In this document: positions 5,927-12,052 of the stretch, in pieces
How positions within the stretch are numbered: position 1 is the stretch's first letter
Layout: each line of letters starts with the position of its first letter
Assembly (NCBI GenBank): GCA_964550025.1
Contig: CAZJYI010000226.1
Span: 1-14,160, forward strand
Source: CAZJYI01 sp964550025
Lineage (GTDB): Bacteria; Verrucomicrobiota; Kiritimatiellia; UBA8416; CAYOBW01
Length of the DNA: 14,160 nucleotides
Direction: 5' to 3'
Made by a program: the position numbers and the translations under genes
The notes under the pieces: generated by a model
What the model saw: only the letters and a program-made list of their open reading frames with translations
Told to the model about the DNA's origin: nothing
Database searches by the model: none

Positions 5927-7981
5927 TCAATCCACCCGGCGGCGTTCGGGCCAGAGTTCGAGCGCATCGTCGATCATCCCGATGGCATCATTGAACCCCA
6001 GGAAGGTCTGACTGGAAGCGCTCTTTCCTTCGCGCTTCCCCTGTATCGCCTCATTGCGCCGCTGTTTCCCACCTTCAGCTATTGTCCTGAAGCGAAGCCA
6101 GTCTTCCCTGGTGAGGTTCTTGTCCGTATGGCTGTATTGCAGAGCGTTAAGCGCAAAGACAAAGACGTAACCATTCATCTCTTCAGGATCGATCTCTCTG
6201 ACAATGGCCTTGTAAGCCGCATCTGCGTCCCCACACCACGCCAGAGCCTGTCCCGCCATAATGCGGTTTGTCGCAAACTCGTCGTCTTTGATCATGGCTC
6301 TTAACGCTTTCTGAGTTTCAGCACTGTCGATACGATTCAGAAACAGCGCATAAGCACCCCAAAACCTGACCGCCGGCTCCTTGTCCTTCATGGTGGCCAG
6401 GTATTTACTCAGATCACCGGCGCGTTTACTGCTGGCAGCTTTGGCCGCCGCCAGGATGTTCTCGACCGGGTAATCCTTGCTCTGCCCGTACTCGTAGAGT
6501 GTCGCATACGTCTTTCCGTCTCCGGTCAGTTCGAAGAGCATGGGTTCTGGAACTACGCCGAGGTCGCGATTGCGAATCATCCAGGCGTCCAAATCGGCAT
6601 CCAGCTTCTTGAGCTTTGCTTCCAACGCGGGATCGGCAGCGAGATTCTCGACCTGGTCCGGGTCTCTCGCCATATCGAAAAGCTCGACCGGCGGCTTGGG
6701 TTTGAAGAATTGCGAATGGACGGGCCCTGCTGCTTCCGGGTTCCCGTCATACCAGGCTTCCCATTCCCGCCAGTTCGCCTGCTGCTTGTATCCGTACCGG
6801 GTGTCACGTCCACGAGGTCTATGGGGGTAGAAATTGCGGATCAGGTAGTGCTCTCCATCCGTAATCGCCCGGGAACAGTCGAATCGATCCCCCATCCGGT
6901 CGCGGTAGCAGATCATCGTCTTGGGCGCCGGCTCATTGTCAGGGCCCATGAAGACACGGCCCTGCATCACGTCCGGCACGTCGAGGCCACAAATGTTGAG
7001 CACCGTCTTCGGCAGATCTACAAACTGAACAAACTCATCGTTGGCAGTTCCCGGCTTGCCCGGAGCGAGGTGCTTCCACTTTTCCGGGACGTAGACGATG
7101 AACGGAACCTGTGTCCCGCCGTTGTAGATGTAGCGCTTGGAGCGCGAGAGCATACCACCATGGTCTGAGTAGAACATGATGATCGTATCCTCAAACAGCC
7201 TTGCGTCGATGACTTCCTGAATCAGCTTGCCCTGCGCTTTGTCCATTACCGTGATCAACTCGTGAAAGCGTGCCCAGTCGTTGCGGATTCCCGGCAGGTC
7301 GGGGTGGTAGGCCGGCAGTTTGATGTCTGCCGGATCGATTCGTGGCTCCGGAGGGATCTCGCCTCGTTCCACTTTCTTGTCGATCACCCGCATGTGGCTC
7401 TCATGGGTAGCCCCGTAATTGAAGACCGCGAAGAAAGGCTTGCCGTCCGGCTTGTTCTTCCAGTGCGCTTCTCTGCTGCACTCATCCCAGATCACGTTGC
7501 TCAACCCGCTATAGGGATTCGAGTTGTAGTCCGTCTTGGAGTTGTTGGTGCAGTAGTAACCCGCCTCCTTGAAGAGGGCCGGATACGCCGGGATAGCCGG
7601 CGGCAGGCTCGTCCTGACCCGCATGCCGTGCGTGCCGAGCGTCGGCGAGTGCATTCCTGTGAGCAGGGCAGAGCGCGCAACGGCACAGACGGGGGCGGCG
7701 GCATACGCACGGGTGAAGCGGACCCCGTTCTCGGCCAGTTTGTCGAGGTTCGGCGTCAGGGCCTGCTCAAATCCGTAACAGCCCAGGTACGGGCTGATAT
7801 CTTCACAGACGATCCAGAGAATGTTGGGCCGTTTCTGCTCCGGGTTCGGATTCTGCACATCTCGCGTTTCCCATACCGGGTACGGCTCCCACCTCTTGAA
7901 CTCTGGAGCCCTGGGCTGGTCCCCCGCATGAATGCAGCCCGCAATCAACAGGCCGTTCAGAATCAGCATTCTCGTCTTCAT
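5927..7981 (-). CDS. Lipoprotein S1 sulfatase with HEAT-like C-terminal extension
   Basis: The product is 684 aa from ATG 7981, with an AGGGAG-type site about 10 nt upstream. Residues 1-16 end in the lipobox LIAGC, so Cys16 is probably lipidated and the protein membrane-anchored. The catalytic domain is about 50-475: Glu60-Asp61 and Asp273-His274 are metal ligands, Cys99 to Arg103 (CAVAR) is the formylglycine motif, His193 fits the sulfate pocket, and Lys282 the second lysine. In place of GKWHLG it has NNSKTDYN (146-153), a variant found in a PVC- and Bacteroidota-rich sulfatase clade. The FGly motif lacks the usual Pro/Ala at position 3 (Val101). MARDPDQVENLAADP (437-451) is the standard sulfatase C-terminal subdomain. 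Residues about 500-620 are helical, with pairs resembling HEAT repeats (WGAYALFLNR, AGQALAWCG). It leads the gene pair with the hydrolase at 5882. Substrate unknown. Confidence 0.94.
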   Translation of the reverse strand: MKTRMLILNGLLIAGCIHAGDQPRAPEFKRWEPYPVWETRDVQNPNPEQKRPNILWIVCEDISPYLGCYGFEQALTPNLDKLAENGVRFTRAYAAAPVCAVARSALLTGMHSPTLGTHGMRVRTSLPPAIPAYPALFKEAGYYCTNNSKTDYNSNPYSGLSNVIWDECSREAHWKNKPDGKPFFAVFNYGATHESHMRVIDKKVERGEIPPEPRIDPADIKLPAYHPDLPGIRNDWARFHELITVMDKAQGKLIQEVIDARLFEDTIIMFYSDHGGMLSRSKRYIYNGGTQVPFIVYVPEKWKHLAPGKPGTANDEFVQFVDLPKTVLNICGLDVPDVMQGRVFMGPDNEPAPKTMICYRDRMGDRFDCSRAITDGEHYLIRNFYPHRPRGRDTRYGYKQQANWREWEAWYDGNPEAAGPVHSQFFKPKPPVELFDMARDPDQVENLAADPALEAKLKKLDADLDAWMIRNRDLGVVPEPMLFELTGDGKTYATLYEYGQSKDYPVENILAAAKAASSKRAGDLSKYLATMKDKEPAVRFWGAYALFLNRIDSAETQKALRAMIKDDEFATNRIMAGQALAWCGDADAAYKAIVREIDPEEMNGYVFVFALNALQYSHTDKNLTREDWLRFRTIAEGGKQRRNEAIQGKREGKSASSQTFLGFNDAIGMIDDALELWPERRRVD

Positions 7982-8129
7982 CGTTCTGTCGCTCCCTTCA
8001 ATGCGCCTGCAACTGCTCTACTTCTCTTACCATACGACTCTAATGACATCCAAATTCACGCTCGTTCCTTCTTTCGGGATCACAACGTCATGGTTGTTCC
8101 GTCCAATTTGTAGACGATTTCTTTGCCTG

Positions 8130-8269
8130 TAGCTGGTTCTCGTTGCGGGAAGCCGTAGGACGGTGCTCTGCGCCGTCCCTGAATCACAACATCCCCACAT
8201 TGGCGAGGGAAAGACGGCCCGGAGGACCGTCCTACGTCAGGCACGACACCCTTTCCGCAAGAGGAACTA
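8130..8269. repeat. Palindromic intergenic element, copy 2 (related outer arms, different core)
   Basis: The right outer arm 8252-8269 (TTTCCGCAAGAGGAACTA) includes the TAG stop of the CBM remnant. The left arm around 8136-8150 (GTTCTCGTTGCGG core) matches its reverse complement at about 11 of 15 positions. Inside, 8154-8164 (CGTAGGACGGT) and 8226-8236 are perfect 11-nt inverted arms, and pairing continues imperfectly through GCCGTC (8172-8177) and GACGGC (8213-8218). The outer arms are the same family as 1639-1774, while the inner palindrome differs. It lies upstream of sulfatase 7981-5927. Confidence 0.8.
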
Positions 8270-8431
8270 TTTAGCCTTGCAGTCGAAGTAGTCCAGATTG
8301 CCGCCGAGGCATTTGATCTCGATCCGGTTTGTCTTTCCGGGCTTCAACGTCACGCTCAATCCAACCGCTTTGTACGTGCTCCATCCGTCGGTTTTCGGCA
8401 GACGAGCCGACTGCTTGACACTTAGCCGTAA
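8267..8431 (-). pseudogene. 3' remnant of a CBM6/35-like module
   Basis: About 54 codons read as the end of the same module found at the C-terminus of sulfatase 3553-1772. Shared blocks include RLP, T-G-W, LKPG, GG and the terminal LDYFD-x-K-x-K, followed by TAG. In the intact gene this module is preceded by a sulfatase domain; here no catalytic domain precedes it. The same open frame runs to 8560, but its first 35 codons are encoded by the CACAGA-type inverted repeat (8456-8605), which appears to have cut the gene. The lost 5' part may have been a sulfatase, or the tail of an ancestor of the sulfatase ending at 8892; this is inference. No start codon or ribosome site supports expression. Confidence 0.75.
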
Positions 8432-8455
8432 CAATTCAGCATCCGGTCGGGGACT

Positions 8456-8605
8456 GGCCACAAAAGGCACAGAATGCACAGAAGAACGCGTGAGATGGGC
8501 TCCGCCTCTCGCGTCCACGCGGTTCACCAAATGGTGAGTGGAATCGGTATATGACATCACCCGGTAGGTTAGGCACCTTCTGTGACTTCTGTGCTTTCTG
8601 TGGCA
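8456..8605. repeat. CACAGA-type inverted repeat element
   Basis: The left arm 8456-8484 contains CACAAAAGGCACAGAATG and the right arm 8577-8605 is close to its reverse complement (CTTCTGTGACTTCTGTGC), with most of 29 positions pairing. About 92 nt separate the arms. Each arm is an irregular tandem of CACAGAA units. Similar CACAGA-rich palindromes recur between genes in many environmental genomes (recalled, not searched). It interrupts the CBM remnant on its 5' side. Confidence 0.7.
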
Positions 8606-8891
8606 ATTCCTGCTTAATGGTCCAGGCTTAGTCCCCCATTTTTGGCCCCCACCCTTAACCGGCTACGCTTACTCCACTCGTTTACGCGATCGGCCTTGGT
8701 CATCGACTAAGACAGCGTGACAGTGAGAAGCATGAAGGAGGCGCCATCACCGGGCAATGGGCTTTATCTGACCACGGCAGTCGCTTTTCTTCGCAATCCT
8801 CGCACGACCACGGAAAGGTGTTGAGGGGAGAGTGCTTGCTCTTGCCGTCAGTCCGGCGTCCTTCCCCGCGCACGTCCCACTGACCGTCGTC
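8606..8891. other. Non-coding, apparently decayed stretch
   Basis: No credible gene is seen on either strand. The longest tempting piece is a 29-codon minus-strand frame (8703-8614, MTKADRVNEW start) with no ribosome site. A short region around 8616-8640 has weak hairpin potential (AATGG and CCATT). With the adjacent CBM fragment this looks like a graveyard between the sulfatase at 8892 and the one at 7981. Confidence 0.5.
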
Positions 8892-10490
8892 CTATTCAAA
8901 TTCTCCCATCGAATCAGCTTTCAGAATCTTCTCCAGCATATCCCTCATGTGCTGCGCCATTTCCGGGGTTTGCTCGATAATGTTGTTTTGCTCGCCAATA
9001 TCCCGGTCGAGGTTATAGAGCTGTTCCGCCTGATCTGCTTTCCTGCGTGGCGGAATGTATTTCCAGTTCTTGTAGCGGAGTGCCTTTTGCGCCTTGAACC
9101 CCTGGAGCAGGTACTCGACGCCCTTGTCTGATTTCCCCATAAACACTGGAAGCAGGTTGCGGCTATCCTTGGCTTCGCCGTCGGGAATTTCAACATCGAG
9201 CAGCGCTGCAAACGAGGCGAACAGATCGATCTGTCCCACCGTCGCAGCGGAAACAGCCGGCTTGACTTTGCCCGGCCAGCTGAAAACAAACGGAACGCGC
9301 GTAGCGCCGTCATGAGGCAGATATTTCCCGCCGCGATACGGACCCGATCCGTCGTGACCCCGGTCGAACTCCTCACCCGGATGCGTTTTTCTGCTGATCG
9401 TTGTTCCGTCCTCATAGCCGTCGATATAGACGGGCCCGTTATCGCTGCTCAATACGACGATCGTGTTTTCGAGCACTCCCTTTTCTTTGAGTGCCTTCAT
9501 GATTTCGCCGACTTTCCAATCGAACTCGACCATCGAATCGCCGCGCGGACCGAGCTTGGTCTTGCCCTGAAAACGCTTATTGGGCGTGCGCGGTGTGTGG
9601 ATCGCCTGCGACGGAAAATAGAGGAAAAAGGGCTCATCCTTCTTGCGGCTGGCAATGTACTTGCGTGCCTCCTCAACCAGCACGTCCGACATCGTGTAGT
9701 CGTCCCAAAGCGCCGCTTTTCCGCCTACCATATGCCCGATGCGTCCGATGCCGTTGATCACGCTGCCGTTGTGCCCTTTGGCACTCTTCATGGTCGTCAT
9801 CGCTTCAGGGTTTGTTTTCCCATTGGGATATTGCGTGCAGTCGGGCCTGTCGGTAATCGGCGGACCGGAGATATAGATCGGGTCGTTCGGATCCAGATTC
9901 ACCACGCGGTGATTCCGCAAATAGACACAGGGAACGCGGTCGTTCGTGCTCGGGATCAAAAACGAATAGTCAAAGCCGATTTCGAGCGGCCCCGGCTTCA
10001 CCTCGCCATTCCAGTCCGCATTGCCAACTCTGCCTTCCCCCGGCCCGAGCCCCAAATGCCACTTTCCAATGACGGCGGTGTGATAGCCCGCTCTCTTGAA
10101 CAGGTCAGCGAGTGTGAATGTATCCGGCTTAATCGCCAGCGGCCCGCCCGGAGCAATCACACTCAGCCCACCTCGAAGCGGGTGCGTTCCCGTCAACAGG
10201 GCAAATCGTGACGGCGAACAAACCGAAGAAGAGCAATGCCCATCGGTAAAGATCAACCCGCCGCGCGCCAGCTTGTCGATATTCGGGGTCGGAATCATTC
10301 TTGATCCCCCGAACCCGACATCCCCATAGCCGACATCATCGCCGTAAATAATCACCACGTTCGGCCGCGGCGCTGCGAACGCAGAAAGCGCCCCCATCAA
10401 ACAAAGCGTTCCAATACTCACTCGCCGCCGAAATCTATCAAGCCAGCGGCATGGGGCGGAACAACACGCCTTTTTCATTGTACTTTTCAT
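8892..10490 (-). CDS. Secreted S1 sulfatase with canonical active site
   Basis: The product is 532 aa, a normal S1 length. I start it at ATG 10490 (MKSTMKKACC), 19 bp after the oxidoreductase stop; GAGG lies about 13 nt upstream, and ATG 10478 is an alternative. The open frame extends to 10727, but that part overlaps the oxidoreductase gene and is Arg- and Trp-rich shadow sequence. The signal peptide is residues 1-40: basic RFRRR, a hydrophobic stretch at about 24-38, and a cut near AFA|AP. All canonical residues are present: Asp51-Asp52 and Asp350-Asn351 for calcium, Cys91 to Arg95 (CSPSR, formylglycine), Lys143 and His145 (GKWHLG), His298 and Lys389. The C-terminal subdomain shows LRYKNWKYI and LYNLDRDIGEQNN, typical of arylsulfatase-type enzymes. 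It is probably co-transcribed with the oxidoreductase. Its substrate cannot be deduced. Confidence 0.95.
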   Translation of the reverse strand: MKSTMKKACCSAPCRWLDRFRRRVSIGTLCLMGALSAFAAPRPNVVIIYGDDVGYGDVGFGGSRMIPTPNIDKLARGGLIFTDGHCSSSVCSPSRFALLTGTHPLRGGLSVIAPGGPLAIKPDTFTLADLFKRAGYHTAVIGKWHLGLGPGEGRVGNADWNGEVKPGPLEIGFDYSFLIPSTNDRVPCVYLRNHRVVNLDPNDPIYISGPPITDRPDCTQYPNGKTNPEAMTTMKSAKGHNGSVINGIGRIGHMVGGKAALWDDYTMSDVLVEEARKYIASRKKDEPFFLYFPSQAIHTPRTPNKRFQGKTKLGPRGDSMVEFDWKVGEIMKALKEKGVLENTIVVLSSDNGPVYIDGYEDGTTISRKTHPGEEFDRGHDGSGPYRGGKYLPHDGATRVPFVFSWPGKVKPAVSAATVGQIDLFASFAALLDVEIPDGEAKDSRNLLPVFMGKSDKGVEYLLQGFKAQKALRYKNWKYIPPRRKADQAEQLYNLDRDIGEQNNIIEQTPEMAQHMRDMLEKILKADSMGEFE

Positions 10491-10509
10491 TCTTCGCCAT
10501 CTTCCTCTT

Positions 10510-11781
10510 TCATATTGAATCGCCCGCCCAGATTGCGCCGTGTTTCTGAAGTAATGCTTTGAGGTCGCCGAGCGGCACTGCGCCCGGTGTGGTCTGCTTC
10601 TGAACCGCCAGCGTGGCGGCGGCGCCTGCTGCCTGCCCCATCGCCATGCAGGAAGCCTGAACACGCAAAGCGGAGTTGGCCAGGCGGTCACTCGATACGC
10701 AGCGACCCGCCACCATGATATTCTCACAGCCTTTCGGGATCAGCGCGCCCAGGGGAACAGTGGGCACGATACCCGGTTTCAGCTTCTTACCCTTCAACCC
10801 CTCTTTGGTATGCAGGTCAATGGGGTAAAAGGCATTACAAACGGCATCATCATAGAGCTTGCCGGCGACGAAGTCCGCCTCGGTGATAAAGGCCTCGCCC
10901 ACTATGCGATAATTCTCGCGGAACGAGGTTTCGGGCTGCAGATGCATCATCTGTAACCCCTTGTGCTTCTTGTGATGCTCGCGCAGCCGTTTGAGAACCG
11001 CTTTGCGGCCGGTGAGGTTTGCCGCCGTTACCGTCCGAGAGTTGCTCGAATCGGCTCCATGGACATACAGGCGCTGACACTGTCCCCGACCAGGGGTATG
11101 CGGTTTGCCCATCTTGAAAAGATAGGAGCCAGGTTGAATTTCGGCTTCGCGCAGGCGCTCGCCCCCGATCTTTCCAACCACATCAGCACCGCCGGTACAG
11201 TCAATGATCTGCCTGCAGTTCACCGTACGCTGCGTCCCGAATCCGGCACAGCTTACCGTCCAACCACTTGCCGTTTTCGTCACCCGGGTTGGAAATTCGT
11301 AGTAGGCGATATCAACGCCGGCCTGTTCACACTTTTCCTCGGCCAGCAACGCATAGAGGAATTGGTTGATCTCGACCTGGTTCTTCCAGTGCGGGCGCAG
11401 GACCTCATCAAACGGCTGAAACGTTCCGCCACCCAGCTCAACACTCTCTTTAACCAGTTCCCAGCCGATTCCGGCGATCACTTGCTTGCCCCAGGCACCA
11501 AAAAGCCCTGGCCAGGCCACGCCCCCGGTGGTCATCGTTCCACCCAACTGGGTCCCACGCTCCACGACCAGCGTCTTTGCGCCCGCCCGTGCCGCCTGGA
11601 TCGCGGCAACCACGCCAGCGGTGCCACCGCCCACCACCAGCACATCCACCTCGTTTCCAACCGATGTGTCAGCTTTCTTCTTCGCCTCAACCGGAACCAG
11701 TCCATCGGCTTTCGCTGCTGCACTAGCCGCAAGGCCTAATGCGGATACCTGCATGAACTTACGTCGTTTGATGTTCTTCAT
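10510..11781 (-). CDS. Tat-exported FAD-dependent oxidoreductase (FAD_oxidored, PF12831-like)
   Basis: The product is 423 aa from ATG 11781, with AGAGGT 6 nt upstream (11788-11793). Residues 4-23 form a twin-arginine signal (KRRKFMQ followed by an Ala-rich core), implying export of a folded, cofactor-loaded enzyme. A Rossmann FAD motif lies at 46-75 (VDVLVVGGGTAGVVAA, closing Glu74), followed by GGTMTTGGVA (80-89). RENYRIVGEAFITEADF (288-304) and the C-terminal FAD-binding segment IMVAGRCVSSDRLANSALR (355-373) fit the FAD_oxidored family. Such genes are frequent beside sulfatases and glycosidases in Verrucomicrobiota and Planctomycetota, but the reactions are mostly unknown. Oxidation of a sugar or of a glycan-derived product is plausible. 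It precedes the sulfatase at 10490 by 19 bp, strongly suggesting one transcript. The length fits the family and all FAD-binding motifs are present. Confidence 0.9.
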   Translation of the reverse strand: MKNIKRRKFMQVSALGLAASAAAKADGLVPVEAKKKADTSVGNEVDVLVVGGGTAGVVAAIQAARAGAKTLVVERGTQLGGTMTTGGVAWPGLFGAWGKQVIAGIGWELVKESVELGGGTFQPFDEVLRPHWKNQVEINQFLYALLAEEKCEQAGVDIAYYEFPTRVTKTASGWTVSCAGFGTQRTVNCRQIIDCTGGADVVGKIGGERLREAEIQPGSYLFKMGKPHTPGRGQCQRLYVHGADSSNSRTVTAANLTGRKAVLKRLREHHKKHKGLQMMHLQPETSFRENYRIVGEAFITEADFVAGKLYDDAVCNAFYPIDLHTKEGLKGKKLKPGIVPTVPLGALIPKGCENIMVAGRCVSSDRLANSALRVQASCMAMGQAAGAAATLAVQKQTTPGAVPLGDLKALLQKHGAIWAGDSI

Positions 11782-11904
11782 GGAGTGACCTCTTCATCTG
11801 GTTAATGTCTCAGCTGTCAGCGGTGTTTCGTGTCTAATTCTGTCTGCTGTAAGGGATTAGAAGGCGCTCTGCTTTCTCCCCCCCTTTTTGCCGCCCTTTT
11901 CGGT

Positions 11905-11987
11905 CGACGCGAACGGCGACGCGAACGGTGGACGATTGAGAGAAATCCCAACTCGTAATCGGCTCGCGTCGCCGATCTCGTCCACCG
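11905..11987. repeat. Interleaved inverted repeats with a 12-bp tandem duplication
   Basis: CGACGCGAACGG is repeated perfectly at 11905-11916 and 11917-11928. Two 10-nt segments are followed by their reverse complements in crossed order: 11915-11924 (GGCGACGCGA) pairs with 11964-11973, and 11926-11935 (CGGTGGACGA) pairs with 11978-11987. The arms interleave and do not nest. The element sits in the 271-bp gap between the GH2 stop (12053) and the oxidoreductase start (11781); nothing else recognisable is in that gap. Confidence 0.7.
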
Positions 11988-12052
11988 ATCCCCGTTTCAT
12001 CCGCTTTTCCTAACATCTTGCCCGAAACACGGCCCCATCACCCACTCTAACC

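Noticed and set aside
7262..8113. 283-codon plus-strand open frame
   Set aside because: Antisense to the lipoprotein sulfatase for most of its length; composition is that of a shadow frame.
8432..8560. Upstream half of the 97-codon frame containing the CBM remnant as a small gene
   Set aside because: Its codons come from the CACAGA inverted repeat and not from a protein-like sequence; only 8267-8431 matches the module.
8614..8703. 29-codon minus-strand frame beginning MTKADRVNEW, faintly like the N-terminus of IS66-type accessory proteins
   Set aside because: Too short, no ribosome site, no supporting transposase sequence or terminal repeats nearby.
9312..10211. 299-codon plus-strand open frame
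   Set aside because: Antisense to the canonical sulfatase at 10490-8892, no ribosome site and no domain pattern.
10491..10727. 79-residue N-terminal extension of the sulfatase at 10490
   Set aside because: It overlaps the conserved C-terminus of the oxidoreductase and would bury the signal peptide inside the protein.
11905..11987. CRISPR-like direct repeat (two CGACGCGAACGG units)
   Set aside because: The two units are immediately adjacent with no spacer and are not repeated further; it is a simple tandem duplication.
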